Shown: positions 49,734 to 59,052 of the stretch, one piece after another
Layout of the letters: each line of letters begins with the position of its first letter
Numbering within the stretch: position 1 is the stretch's first letter
Source of the DNA: Oscillospiraceae bacterium
GTDB lineage: Bacteria; Bacillota; Clostridia; Oscillospirales; Oscillospiraceae
Direction of reading: 5' to 3'
NCBI GenBank assembly: GCA_015068325.1
Contig: SVKQ01000004.1
Coordinates: forward strand, 1 to 64,000
DNA: 64,000 bases
The notes under the pieces: generated by a model
Database searches by the model: none
What the model saw: only the letters and a program-made list of their open reading frames with translations
Told to the model about the DNA's origin: nothing
Program-made: the position numbers and the translations under genes

Positions 49734-52700
49734 ATGGCATTTGCACACCTGCATGTGCATACGGAATACAGCCTGCTGGACGGCGCCTGCCGCATCCGCG
49801 ACCTGCCGAAGCTGGTCAGGGAGATGGGGCAGACGGCGGTGGCCATCACCGATCACGGCGCCATGTACGGCGTGATCGACTTTTACCGCGCATGCAAGGC
49901 CGAGGGGATCCATCCGGTCATCGGCTGCGAGGTCTACGTGGCTCGACGCACCCGGTTCGACAAGGTACATGAGTTCGATAGCGAGTCTCGCCATCTGGTG
50001 CTGCTGTGCGAGAACGAGACGGGTTACCGCAACCTGTCCTACATGGTGTCGCAGGCATATGTGGAGGGCTTCTATATCAAGCCACGCATCGACCTGGACC
50101 TGCTGCGCCAGCACGCCGAGGGGCTGATCGGCCTGTCGGCCTGTCTGGCTGGCGAGATCCCACGGCGCATCCTGAGCGGCGACTACGAGGGAGCCAAGAG
50201 CTACGCCCTGGAGATGCAGGGCATTTTGGGGGAGGGCAATTTCTACCTGGAGCTGCAGGACCACGGTATCGCCGACCAGACCACGGTGAACCGGGCGCTG
50301 CTGCAGATCCACAATGAGACGGGCATCCCGCTGGTGTGCACCAACGACGCCCACTATCTGCGCCGGGAGGACGCTGAGAGCCATGACGTGCTGCTGTGCA
50401 TCCAGACGGGCAAGACGGTGGACGACGAGAACCGCATGCGCTATGAGCCGCGGAATTTTTACCTCCGCTCCACAGAGGAGATGGAGGCACTGTTCGACGG
50501 TTATCCCGACGCAGTGGAGAACACCCAGCGCATCGCCGACCGCTGCCAGGTGGAGTTCACCTTCGGCAAATACCATCTGCCGGAATTCAAGCTGCCGCAG
50601 GGTTATGATTCCCCTACCTATCTGCGCAAGCTGTGCGACGAGGGCTTTGCCCGGCGATACGGCCCAGAGAAGGAGGGGTACCGCCGGCAGCTGGAGTATG
50701 AGCTGGACATGATTGAGAAGATGGGGTTCACAGACTACTTCCTCATCGTGTCCGATTTCGTCCGCTACGCCAGAAGCGCCGGTATCCCCGTGGGACCCGG
50801 CCGCGGCAGTGCCGCCGGCTCCATGGTGTCCTACTGCCTGCACATCACCGACATTGATCCGGTGGAGTACAACCTGTATTTTGAGCGCTTTTTGAACCCG
50901 GAGCGGGTGTCCATGCCGGATATCGACATGGACTTCGGCGACACGCGGCGCGGCGAGGTAGTGGACTACGTGCGCCGCAAATACGGCGATGATCACGTGG
51001 CCCAGATCGTCACCTTCGGCACTATGGCCGCGCGGGGCGCCATCCGTGACGTGGGGCGGGCACTGAACATGACCTATGCAGAGGTGGACGTGGTGGCAAA
51101 GCTGGTGCCGGTTGCCCTCCACATTACGCTGGATGACGCGCTGCGGTTGAGCAAGCAGCTCAGCGACCTCTATGAGGCCGACGAGCGCATCCGCCGGCTC
51201 ATCGACATGGCCAAGGCGCTGGAGGGCATGCCCCGCCATGCCTCCACCCACGCCGCCGGCGTGGTGATCACCAAGCGCCCGGTATACGAATACGTACCGC
51301 TGGCCCGCAACGATGACGCTATCGTCTGCCAATTCAACATGATCACGCTGGAGGAGCTGGGCCTTTTGAAGATGGACTTCCTGGGTCTGCGAAATCTGAC
51401 TGTGCTGGACGACGCGGTGAAAATGGTGCAGCAGCGCCAGCCGGACTTCACACTGGAGTCGATCCCCATGGATGATCCGGCAGTGTTCCAAATGCTGACC
51501 GAGGGGAAAACCTCCGGCGTGTTCCAGATGGAGTCCACCGGCATGACCGGCGTGTGCCTGGGCCTGAAACCGGAGAATATCGAGGACATTACCGCCATCA
51601 TCGCCCTGTACCGCCCCGGCCCGATGGAGTCCATCCCGCGGTTCATCGCCTGCAAGCACGATCCGCGGCTCATCTCTTACAAACATCCGCTGCTCAAGCC
51701 TATTCTGGACATCACCTACGGCTGCATCGTCTATCAGGAGCAGGTGATCCAGATCTTCCAGCAGCTGGCGGGCTACTCCCTGGGCCAGGCGGACATGGTG
51801 CGCCGTGCCATGAGCAAGAAAAAGGTCAAGGATATTGAGAAGGAGAGGGGTGCTTTCCTCCACGGCGACCCGGCGCGCGGCATCAAGGGCTGCGCCGCCA
51901 ACGGCATCCCCGAGGACGTGGCCCAGTCCATCTACGACGAGATCTATGACTTCGCCAACTACGCTTTCAACAAAGCCCACGCCGTTTCCTATGCGGTGGT
52001 GGCCTATCAGACCGCCTGGTTCAAGTGCCACCACGTGCGGGAGTACATGGCCGCGCTGCTGACCAGCGTGCTGGACAACTCCGACAAGATCGCTGAGTAT
52101 ATCGCCGAGTGCCGCAACTGCGGCATCACGCTGCTGCCGCCGGACGTGAACCGGTCCTTCGACCGTTTTACGGTGGAGGAGAACGGCATCCGGTTTGGCC
52201 TGGTGGCTATCAAGAACATCGGTCGCGGCTTCGTTCAGGCCGTGGTGCGCGAGCGGGAGCGCGGGGGAAGCTTTGCCTCCTTCCAGAACTTCTGCGAGCG
52301 GATGTTCGACTGCACCGACATGAACAAGCGGGCCGTGGAGAACCTGATCCGGGCCGGATCCTTCGACACGCTGGGCGCCCGCCGCTCCCAGCTGATCGCC
52401 GTATATGAAAAGGTACTGGACAGCATCGCCGACAGCCGCCGTCACAATGTGGAGGGACAGTTGGACTTTTTCGGCATGGCCGCAGCCGCCTCGGCGGACA
52501 GTCACACCCACATCGACCTGCCGGACATCCCGGAGTACAGCGCCACGGAGCGGATGTTCATGGAGAAGGAGACCACCGGCCTCTACCTGAGCGGGCACCC
52601 CATGGCGGACTACCGTGAGATCGCCCGCCGTGCCGGTGCTGCCTCCATCCATGACATCATGGAGGACTTTGCCCAGGAGGCGGGCCCCACCCGTTTTGCC

Positions 52701-53216
52701 GACGGGCAGAATATCACGGTGGCGGGCATCGTCACCTCCAGCAAGACCCGCACCACTAAGAACAACAGCCTGATGGCCTACGTGGTGGTGGAGGACGAGA
52801 TGGCCTCCATTGAACTGCTGTGCTTCAGCCGGGTCATTGAGACAAACGGCAGCTATATGCAGGTGAATATGCCGGTGCTGGTGAAGGGTCGGCTCTCTGT
52901 CCGGGATGAAAAGCCGCCCCAGATCATGTGCGAAGCCATCTATCCGCTGCAGCAGACGGCGGGGCCGGGGCCGGAGAAAAAATCGGCAGCGGAGGGGCAG
53001 AGCGCTGTGATCTATCTGCGCGTACCGGGACAGGACAGCCCGGCCTTTCGCCACATCCGTCTGGTGATGACCATGTTCGAGGGGGAGACTCCCGTGAAGA
53101 TCCGTCTGGCCGACAGCGGCAAGCTGCTAGGAGGCAAATGTCTCCATCATCCGGCCCTGCTGCAGGAGTGCCGTGAGTGGCTGGGCGAGGAGAACGTGGT
53201 GGTTAAGGAGAAATAA
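49734..53216 (+). CDS. dnaE: DNA polymerase III subunit alpha (DnaE)
   Basis: Encodes 1160 aa. PHP domain at the N-terminus (AFAHLHVHTEYSLLDGACRI), catalytic polymerase motifs VGPGRGSAAGSMVSYCL and MPDIDMDFGDTRR, and KLVPVALHITLDDAL... helical region, then HhH, a clamp-binding QLDFFGM near residue 917 and an OB-fold (ITVAGIVTSSKTRTTKNNSLMAYV). This is the DnaE1-type length. No proofreading exonuclease domain. Last gene of the operon, followed by a hairpin without a U-run. Confidence 0.95.
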   Translation: MAFAHLHVHTEYSLLDGACRIRDLPKLVREMGQTAVAITDHGAMYGVIDFYRACKAEGIHPVIGCEVYVARRTRFDKVHEFDSESRHLVLLCENETGYRNLSYMVSQAYVEGFYIKPRIDLDLLRQHAEGLIGLSACLAGEIPRRILSGDYEGAKSYALEMQGILGEGNFYLELQDHGIADQTTVNRALLQIHNETGIPLVCTNDAHYLRREDAESHDVLLCIQTGKTVDDENRMRYEPRNFYLRSTEEMEALFDGYPDAVENTQRIADRCQVEFTFGKYHLPEFKLPQGYDSPTYLRKLCDEGFARRYGPEKEGYRRQLEYELDMIEKMGFTDYFLIVSDFVRYARSAGIPVGPGRGSAAGSMVSYCLHITDIDPVEYNLYFERFLNPERVSMPDIDMDFGDTRRGEVVDYVRRKYGDDHVAQIVTFGTMAARGAIRDVGRALNMTYAEVDVVAKLVPVALHITLDDALRLSKQLSDLYEADERIRRLIDMAKALEGMPRHASTHAAGVVITKRPVYEYVPLARNDDAIVCQFNMITLEELGLLKMDFLGLRNLTVLDDAVKMVQQRQPDFTLESIPMDDPAVFQMLTEGKTSGVFQMESTGMTGVCLGLKPENIEDITAIIALYRPGPMESIPRFIACKHDPRLISYKHPLLKPILDITYGCIVYQEQVIQIFQQLAGYSLGQADMVRRAMSKKKVKDIEKERGAFLHGDPARGIKGCAANGIPEDVAQSIYDEIYDFANYAFNKAHAVSYAVVAYQTAWFKCHHVREYMAALLTSVLDNSDKIAEYIAECRNCGITLLPPDVNRSFDRFTVEENGIRFGLVAIKNIGRGFVQAVVRERERGGSFASFQNFCERMFDCTDMNKRAVENLIRAGSFDTLGARRSQLIAVYEKVLDSIADSRRHNVEGQLDFFGMAAAASADSHTHIDLPDIPEYSATERMFMEKETTGLYLSGHPMADYREIARRAGAASIHDIMEDFAQEAGPTRFADGQNITVAGIVTSSKTRTTKNNSLMAYVVVEDEMASIELLCFSRVIETNGSYMQVNMPVLVKGRLSVRDEKPPQIMCEAIYPLQQTAGPGPEKKSAAEGQSAVIYLRVPGQDSPAFRHIRLVMTMFEGETPVKIRLADSGKLLGGKCLHHPALLQECREWLGEENVVVKEK

Positions 53217-53230
53217 AGAGGTTATGACAG

Positions 53231-53266
53231 AGAGGACTCCGGCGGCATATTGCTGCCGGAGTCCTC
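53231..53266 (+). terminator. long hairpin after dnaE
   Basis: About 17 bp of stem (AGAGGACTCCGGCGGCA against 53250-53266, one non-canonical pair). No U-run follows, so termination would be weak or factor-dependent. Confidence 0.45.
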
Positions 53267-53294
53267 TCACATTCGCGGGACCGCAGCATACAAT
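53267..53294 (+). promoter_or_regulatory. sigma-E-like (mother-cell) promoter of the Cys-rich gene
   Basis: -35 TCACATT (53267-53273, 6 of 7 to KMATATT), 13-bp spacer, -10 CATACAAT (53287-53294), matching the Bacillus sigma-E consensus. Confidence 0.6.
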
Positions 53295-53341
53295 GGATTG
53301 AAAGAGGCCATCTTTCAGTACTTAAAACAGGAGGTAAGCCA

Positions 53342-54172
53342 ATGCCTGAAAATGTCATGCCGGGCCCGGTGAACGATCTGGAAAACATCCGGGAATCCGT
53401 CTGCATCCATACCCGAAAGATATTTGACAGCTGCCGCGACAAGGACTGCGTGGAGGACCTGCGGTTCTATCCCACGGTGGAATCCCGGGAGATCCTGAAC
53501 ACCTCGCAGATGGTGAAGGGCGGCACGGCAGAGCTTCTGTACGTCTATACCGATGTGGAGCCGGTGACCTTCAACCGGGGGTTTTACTCCATCGACATGC
53601 GCTTTTTCTACCGGGTGCTGCTGCAGGTCTACACAGGCGCGCCTCGCTACACCGAGGCCGAGGGCCTGTGCGTGTTCGACAAGCGGTGTATCCTCTTCGG
53701 CAGCGAGGGGAACGCCAAGATCTTCTCATCTGACATGGTGCTGGAGGAGCTGGATGTTCCCGGGGCCATGCGCAGCAATCTCCCTGTGGCGGTGGTGGAG
53801 GCGGTGGACCCCATCGTGCTGGACACCCGCATCTCTGACCGCAGCCTGGGCACCGACGTGCCACTGACGGAGATCCCGTCCTTCATTGCAGAGAGCTTCT
53901 CCGGCGAGCTGGTGTTCGACAGCGCTGAGGAGCGCCGCTACTACGTGACGCTGGGCCAGTTCTCCCTGGTGCGGCTGGAGCGGGATACTCAGTTGCTGAT
54001 CCCGGTGTATAACTACTGCATCCCCCAGACCGACTGCCCCAGCAACGACCAGGAGGATCCCTGCGGCCTGTTCCGCAGCGTGGCGTTCCCCGTCAGTGAG
54101 TTCTTCCCGCCCAACACGGTGGAGACGCCCACTGACTATTCCAGCGCTCGCAGCTACTGCGCATGCCGGTAG
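53342..54172 (+). CDS. conserved Cys-containing protein, probable sporulation protein of unknown function
   Basis: Encodes 276 aa. No signal peptide or membrane segment. The N-terminus reads NIRESVCIHTRKIFDSCRDKDCVEDLRFYP (three Cys in 19 residues), followed by a mostly beta-pattern body (AELLYVYTDVEPVTFNRGFYSID, FFYRVLLQVYTG), and a Cys-rich end (YNYCIPQTDCPSNDQEDPCGLF, SYCACR). Similar proteins are common in spore-forming Clostridia as I recall, annotated hypothetical. AGGAGG lies 7 nt before the ATG. The sigma-E-like promoter suggests mother-cell expression, so a spore coat/exosporium or coat-assembly role is plausible but unproven. Confidence 0.65.
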   Translation: MPENVMPGPVNDLENIRESVCIHTRKIFDSCRDKDCVEDLRFYPTVESREILNTSQMVKGGTAELLYVYTDVEPVTFNRGFYSIDMRFFYRVLLQVYTGAPRYTEAEGLCVFDKRCILFGSEGNAKIFSSDMVLEELDVPGAMRSNLPVAVVEAVDPIVLDTRISDRSLGTDVPLTEIPSFIAESFSGELVFDSAEERRYYVTLGQFSLVRLERDTQLLIPVYNYCIPQTDCPSNDQEDPCGLFRSVAFPVSEFFPPNTVETPTDYSSARSYCACR

Positions 54173-54213
54173 AGGACCGGCTCTAAAAAGAGGGAGAATA
54201 CGGGAAAAGGAGA

Positions 54214-54239
54214 GAGGAGCGGACCCTTGTCCGCTCCTC
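54214..54239 (-). terminator. terminator of the aromatic operon
   Basis: A 10-bp stem GAGGAGCGGA (54214-54223) pairs with 54230-54239. The minus tail is TCTCCTTTTCC. Confidence 0.5.
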
Positions 54240-54259
54240 ATGCTCGTGCCTTGGAAAAC

Positions 54260-55288
54260 TCACATCAGCTCTGCCAGGTCGTAGATCAGCCGCTCGGACT
54301 TCTCCCAGCCCAGGCAGGGGTCGGTGATGGACTTGCCGTAACAGCCGCCGCCGATCGGCTGGGCGCCGTCCTCGATGTAACTCTCGATCATAAAGCCTTT
54401 GACCAGGGAGCGGACGGTGTCACTGTAGCGCCGGTTCATCATGACCTCCTTGGCGATGCGGATCTGCTCCAGATACCGCTTGCCGGAATTGGCGTGGTTG
54501 GTGTCCACGATGACGGCCGGGTTCTGCAGGTCCCGCTGGGCGTAGGCCTCAGCCAGGTGGATCAGGTCCTCGTAGTGGTAGTTGGGATGGGATTTGCCGT
54601 GCTTATCCACGTAGCCCCGCAGCACGGCGTGGGCGTGAGGATTGCCGTGGGAGTGGGCCTGCCAGCCCCGATAGACGAAAGTGTGGGAATGTTGGGCGGC
54701 GGTGATGGCGTTCATCATAATGTCGATGTCGCCACCGGTGGGATTCTTCATGCCTGCGGGCACCTCCAGACCGCTGGCGGTGAGCCGGTGCTGCTGATCC
54801 TCCACCGAGCGGGCACCCACGGCCACATAGGACAGGAGATCGTCCAAATACTTGTGGTTTTCGGGATAGAGCATCTCGTCGGCGCAGGAGAAGCCCGTCT
54901 CGGCCAGAGCGCGCATATGCATCTCGCGGATGGCCACGATGCCCTTGAAGAGATCCGGCTTGCCGTTGGGGTCCGGTTGGTGGAGCATACCCTTGTAGCC
55001 CTCGCCGGTGGTACGGGGCTTGTTGGTGTAGATCCGGGGCACGATGAAGAGCTTGTCGGCCACCTTCTCCTGCACGGTGCGCAGGCGGCTGATGTAGTCG
55101 ATGACGCTGTCCTCATTGTCAGCCGAACAGGGACCGATGACCAGCAGCAGTTTGTCAGAGTGGCCGCTGATGATCTCCTTGACGGCTACCCGCCGGCGAT
55201 CCACGATATCTGCCAGCGGTCGGGAGAGCGGGTACATCTCCTTGACTTCGGCGGGGATGGCCAGCTTTCTGTCAAAATCCATGTTCAC
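54260..55288 (-). CDS. aroF: 3-deoxy-7-phosphoheptulonate synthase (DAHP synthase, type I)
   Basis: Encodes 342 aa. Condenses PEP and erythrose-4-P, the entry step of the shikimate pathway. VIGPCSADNEDSVIDY, PRIYTNKPRTTGEGYKGML, CADEMLYPENHKY, GMKNPTGGDI and DTNHANSGKR are the E. coli AroF/G/H-type signatures. That class is usually feedback-regulated by a single aromatic amino acid. GTG 55288 lies 10 nt from AAAGGAG, ATG 55282 is the alternative. Although pathway step one, it is the last gene of the operon, 16 bp after tyrA. Confidence 0.94.
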   Translation of the reverse strand: MNMDFDRKLAIPAEVKEMYPLSRPLADIVDRRRVAVKEIISGHSDKLLLVIGPCSADNEDSVIDYISRLRTVQEKVADKLFIVPRIYTNKPRTTGEGYKGMLHQPDPNGKPDLFKGIVAIREMHMRALAETGFSCADEMLYPENHKYLDDLLSYVAVGARSVEDQQHRLTASGLEVPAGMKNPTGGDIDIMMNAITAAQHSHTFVYRGWQAHSHGNPHAHAVLRGYVDKHGKSHPNYHYEDLIHLAEAYAQRDLQNPAVIVDTNHANSGKRYLEQIRIAKEVMMNRRYSDTVRSLVKGFMIESYIEDGAQPIGGGCYGKSITDPCLGWEKSERLIYDLAELM

Positions 55289-55304
55289 GGTCGTACAGCT
55301 CCTT

Positions 55305-56168
55305 TCATTCCTCAGGCTCGTCAAAGGCGGCGCGGCGTTGGGTGGACAGGCGCATCCGGGCGCGCAGACCCTCCGCGTCGTCGTCTGTCAGGCAGTGCCG
55401 GAGGGCCTGCAGCTCGCCAATAAAGGCGTCCATGTGACGCAGCAGAGGCTCTTTGTTCAGCAGAAACAGCTCGCTCCACATATCCTCATTGATCCGTGCA
55501 ATGCGGGTCAGATCGCGGAAAGAGTTGCCGGTGTATTCTGCCAGATGACGGCTGTCATTGCAGGTCATCAGAGCGATGGCGATGCAGTGGGTCAGCTGGC
55601 TCAAAAATCCAATCATCTCGTCGTGTTCCTCCGGTGAGAGGACGACCACCCGGGCAAAACCCAGCACCTGGCCCAGACTTTTGCACCACTCTATGGCTTC
55701 CGGCGTGTTCCGCGCTGTGGGCACCACGATGTAGTTGGCATCCAGGAAGATGCGCTCATCGCTGTTTTCTACACCATATACCTCCCGGCCGGCCATGGGG
55801 TGGGCGGCGATATACTCCACGTCAGGCCGCAGCATGGCCTGGATGGCGTAGACAAGGCAGCTCTTTACGCCGGTGACGTCGGTGAGCAGTGCACCGGACT
55901 TGAACAGGTGCTGGTATTGTGCGATCCAAGCCTTGAACACACCGGGGTAGAGGGCGAAGATCACCGCGTCGGAATCACCCAGCGCAGCCGCGTCCGGCTC
56001 CGTGAAGCCCCGGTCGATGATACCGCGGTCCAGGGCATAGCGGATGGCCTCCGCACGGCTGTCGATGGCGCTGACACGATAGCCCAGCCGCTTCAGGGCG
56101 CGGGCATAGCTGCCGCCCATCAGACCCAGACCCACGATCATGATGTTGCTCTTACTGATCCATTCCAT
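55305..56168 (-). CDS. tyrA: prephenate dehydrogenase
   Basis: Encodes 287 aa. NAD(P)-dependent oxidative decarboxylation of prephenate to 4-hydroxyphenylpyruvate, the tyrosine branch. Rossmann motif IMIVGLGLMGGSYARALKR, AHPMAGREVYGVENSD, and SQLTHCIAIALM are characteristic. There is no ACT domain. ATG 56168 overlaps the aroA stop by 17 nt and follows AGGTTG. Its presence makes the operon specific for tyrosine. No prephenate dehydratase gene is in the window. Confidence 0.92.
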   Translation of the reverse strand: MEWISKSNIMIVGLGLMGGSYARALKRLGYRVSAIDSRAEAIRYALDRGIIDRGFTEPDAAALGDSDAVIFALYPGVFKAWIAQYQHLFKSGALLTDVTGVKSCLVYAIQAMLRPDVEYIAAHPMAGREVYGVENSDERIFLDANYIVVPTARNTPEAIEWCKSLGQVLGFARVVVLSPEEHDEMIGFLSQLTHCIAIALMTCNDSRHLAEYTGNSFRDLTRIARINEDMWSELFLLNKEPLLRHMDAFIGELQALRHCLTDDDAEGLRARMRLSTQRRAAFDEPEE

Positions 56169-57372
56169 ACGTTTCAACCTCGATTCCGAGATGTTGCAGC
56201 CGGGGAAAGAAATCCGGCAGACTCTTGGCCACCGCCTCGGCACCGCGGATCACGCCGCCGGTGCGGGTGGACAGTACCGCCAGCGCCATGACAATGCGGT
56301 GGTCGTTGTGGCCCAGGAGCGGTTGTGTAGGGACCTGCAGGGAGGAAGGAGGAATGGTCACGGTGTCCGCTCCCAGACAGGCTCTGACGCCGAATTTGGC
56401 CAGCTCCTCCGCCATGGCGGCGACCCGATCGCTCTCCTTGAGCTGCAGCCGCTGGGTACCGGTGAATACGGCGCCGTGGAGTGCCGCCGCCAGCGCCATG
56501 CAGACGGGGCCCAGGTCCGGACAGTCGGACAGATCCAACGTGGGAGAGCCGTCCCGTAGCGCCGCAAAGTATCGGGGATAGACCCGGTCGCCCTGCAGAC
56601 TGTCTGCCTGCAGCCCGGAGAGCTGTACATCGCCGCCCAACGTGTTCAGCGCATCGAAAAAGGCGGCGTTGGACCAGTCGCCCTCAACGGCCACATCCCG
56701 CGGCATGTACTGCTGGGAGCCGGGAATGCGGATGGTGACTTCATCTTCAAAACCGGCGGTAACACCGAACAGGGACAGGGCCTGCAGCGTCATATCGATA
56801 TAGGGCCGGCTCTCCACCGGCGGCAGGAGGCGGATGACGCTGTCGCTGTCCAGCAGTGGCAGGACAAAGAGCAGACCGCTGATAAACTGGCTGCTGATGT
56901 CCCCCGGAATCGTAAAGGTTCCGGTGGTCAGCGGACCGCAGACCGTCAGAGAGTCGCTCCCGAGCTGCCAGAGAAGCCCCTGTGCTCGGCAGAGGCCTTC
57001 ATAAACCGACAGCGGACGGGCAAATAGGCGCCGACTGCCTGTAAAGGTAAAATGCCTGTCATGCAGTAGGGCCAAAGGAATCAGAAAGCGAAGCGAACTG
57101 CCGGACTCCCGGCAGGGCAGCACCGCTCCGGAGAGCGTTCCCGGGAGGTGGGCTCCGGTGACAACGGCCATCTCATCGTCGCAGTCGATGCGGGCGCCCA
57201 AGGCGCGGAGGCAGTCCATGGTGGCCAGCATGTCCTGGGACGGCGCGATGCCGCGGACGGTGCTGACGCCGCCGGACAGCGCGGCGCAGATCAGCAGCCG
57301 GTGAGCGGCACTCTTTGAGGGAGGCGCAATCACAGAGCCCCGCGCCGCAGAGGGACGTATCTCAGCGATCAT
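56152..57372 (-). CDS. aroA: 3-phosphoshikimate 1-carboxyvinyltransferase (EPSP synthase)
   Basis: Encodes 406 aa. PPSKSAAHRLLICAAL binds shikimate-3-phosphate and PEP; CRESGSSLRFLIPLAL, SSQFISGLLFVLPLL, EGDWSNAAFF and LKESDRVAAMAEEL, GHNDHRIVMAL are all present. In the glyphosate-site region, QDMLATMDCLRALGA replaces the GNAGTAMRPL type with CRESGSSLRFL, typical of class variants in Clostridia. Overlaps aroQ by 11 nt and tyrA by 17 nt. Confidence 0.95.
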   Translation of the reverse strand: MIAEIRPSAARGSVIAPPSKSAAHRLLICAALSGGVSTVRGIAPSQDMLATMDCLRALGARIDCDDEMAVVTGAHLPGTLSGAVLPCRESGSSLRFLIPLALLHDRHFTFTGSRRLFARPLSVYEGLCRAQGLLWQLGSDSLTVCGPLTTGTFTIPGDISSQFISGLLFVLPLLDSDSVIRLLPPVESRPYIDMTLQALSLFGVTAGFEDEVTIRIPGSQQYMPRDVAVEGDWSNAAFFDALNTLGGDVQLSGLQADSLQGDRVYPRYFAALRDGSPTLDLSDCPDLGPVCMALAAALHGAVFTGTQRLQLKESDRVAAMAEELAKFGVRACLGADTVTIPPSSLQVPTQPLLGHNDHRIVMALAVLSTRTGGVIRGAEAVAKSLPDFFPRLQHLGIEVETYGMDQ

Positions 57373-57805
57373 GGCCGTTTACCTCTGCCAGCAGGAGGTC
57401 GATGGCCTCCAGGTATCCGTCGATGCCGTGACCGGTGATGGTGGCCAGACAGGCGGCACGGACATAGCTGATCTGCCGGAAGGATTCCCGCTCCTCCACC
57501 CGGGAGAGGTGTACCTCCACTGCGGGCAGAGCTACGGCCTTCAGCGCGTCCAGCAGGGCGACGCTGGTGTGGGTATAGGCGGCGGGATTGATGACGATGC
57601 CGTCGGCACGGCCGTATGCCGCCTGGATCCTGTCCACCAGATCACCCTCGTGGTTGGACTGGTATATCTCCACCGACACGCCCCGGAGTACGGCGTGGTC
57701 CTCGATCCGGCTGCAAAGTTGGGTATAGGTGGTGCGGCCGTAAACATCCGGCTCCCGGATGCCCAGCATGTTGAGATTGGGTCCGTTGATGACGAGTATG
57801 TGCAT
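57362..57805 (-). CDS. aroQ: 3-dehydroquinate dehydratase, type II
   Basis: Encodes 147 aa. Signatures INGPNLNMLGIREPDVYG (catalytic Tyr in the lid), QSNHEGDLVDRIQ, INPAAYTHTSVALLDAL and EVHLSRVEERESFR. Length is standard for the dodecameric type II enzyme. ATG 57805 is 8 nt after AAGGAG. It starts 5 bp after the aroE-aroK stop and overlaps aroA. Confidence 0.95.
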   Translation of the reverse strand: MHILVINGPNLNMLGIREPDVYGRTTYTQLCSRIEDHAVLRGVSVEIYQSNHEGDLVDRIQAAYGRADGIVINPAAYTHTSVALLDALKAVALPAVEVHLSRVEERESFRQISYVRAACLATITGHGIDGYLEAIDLLLAEVNGHDR

Positions 57806-57810
57806 GTGTT

Positions 57811-59052
57811 TCACTCCTTAGCGCAGCAGGAGATCACCGAGTCGGCGACCGCAGATATATCTTCCGTTACGGGAATGACCGCATCGGCGGCAGACAGATA
57901 GATGGGACGTCGCCGGGCATACAACGACCGCAGCTTGTCATTGGAGTCCGACAGCGGGCGATCCGCCGTGGGGAGCAGATGTTCCAAAGGGCGGTCCAGA
58001 AAGACTAGCGAGCCATTCAGCCGCAGCAGCTCCACATTCTCCGGCCGCAGGACGCACCCGCCGCCGGTGGCGATGACCAGACCTGTCCGCCCGGCTGCCT
58101 CGCGGACGGCGGCGCTCTCCAGATCCCGGAAGGCCACCTCGCCGTCCCGGGCGAAGATATCGGTGATAGGACGTCCGGTATGCCGGACGATCTCCTCATC
58201 CAGATCGACAAAGGGGCGCTCCAGCCGTTCCGCCGCCAGGCGGCCCACGGTGCTCTTGCCGCTGCCGGGCATACCGATCAGCACGATGTTCCGCTTGGAG
58301 CGCAGCAGAGTGTCATAGATGCGGTCGGTGGTCTCCACCGGGTAGGTTTTGCCGGTGAAGAGCGTCGCCGCCATCACCGCCTGGGCCACCAGCATGTAGA
58401 GCCCCCCCTGGGCGGGGATGCCGCGCCTGCGGGCCGCCAGGACCAGGCGTGAGGACAGGGGATTGTACACGGGATCCGCAACACCCTGCAGCGCCGGGAA
58501 ATACGACAGGTCGATGGGACAGCCGTCAAGGTCGGGGAACATGCCGCAGGGGGTAGCGTTGATGATATACGCCGCATCTGTATGGGAGCGGCGGGCCTCG
58601 GCATAGGTGACGGAGCCGCTCTTTTCGCTGCGACTGACGACAATGATCTCCGCCGCGCCCAGACTGCGGGCCACGGTACGGGCCGTCTTGCTGGTGCCGC
58701 CGGTGCCCAGTACCAGCACCTTTTTGCCCCGCAGGTCGACGCCGATGCGCCGGATCAGAGCGGACAGGCCGCCGAAGTCCGTGTTATAGCCATACAGCCT
58801 GCCGTCCCGATTCACCACGGTGTTGATGGCGCCGATGGCGGCGGCCGTGTCACTGATCTCGTCCAGGTAGGAGAGCACCCGCTCCTTATAGGGGATCGTA
58901 ACATTGAGGCCCTTGAAATCACGTGCGCGCATGAAGGCGTCCAGTTCATCCTCCGGCACCTCACGCAGGATATAATCGTAGTCTCCGATCATGGCGTGGA
59001 TCAGGGCGGAGAAGCTGTGGCCCAGCTTCGGGGCGATACAGGCGTATTTCAT
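57811..59052 (-). CDS. aroEK: shikimate dehydrogenase-shikimate kinase fusion (AroE-AroK)
   Basis: Encodes 413 aa. Residues 1-~245: AroE, with shikimate site GHSFSALIHA, catalytic Lys56 (NVTIPYKER) and Asp92 (GYNTDFGG), and NADP loop LVLGTGGTSKTA (114-123). Residues ~253-410: AroK, with Walker A GMPGSGKST (260-268), shikimate-binding DLDEEIVRHTGRPI, FRDLE and TGGGCVL, and the LID PTADRPLS. A single protein would do two successive steps. No stop or frameshift lies at the junction (linker about 245-254). Overlaps aroC by 4 nt. Confidence 0.93.
   Translation of the reverse strand: MKYACIAPKLGHSFSALIHAMIGDYDYILREVPEDELDAFMRARDFKGLNVTIPYKERVLSYLDEISDTAAAIGAINTVVNRDGRLYGYNTDFGGLSALIRRIGVDLRGKKVLVLGTGGTSKTARTVARSLGAAEIIVVSRSEKSGSVTYAEARRSHTDAAYIINATPCGMFPDLDGCPIDLSYFPALQGVADPVYNPLSSRLVLAARRRGIPAQGGLYMLVAQAVMAATLFTGKTYPVETTDRIYDTLLRSKRNIVLIGMPGSGKSTVGRLAAERLERPFVDLDEEIVRHTGRPITDIFARDGEVAFRDLESAAVREAAGRTGLVIATGGGCVLRPENVELLRLNGSLVFLDRPLEHLLPTADRPLSDSNDKLRSLYARRRPIYLSAADAVIPVTEDISAVADSVISCCAKE

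Noticed and set aside
49695..53054. 1119-codon minus-strand ORF opposite dnaE
   Set aside because: Exact antisense of a certain DNA polymerase gene, low-complexity His/Val/Leu/Gly content, no ribosome site or promoter. A codon-bias artefact.
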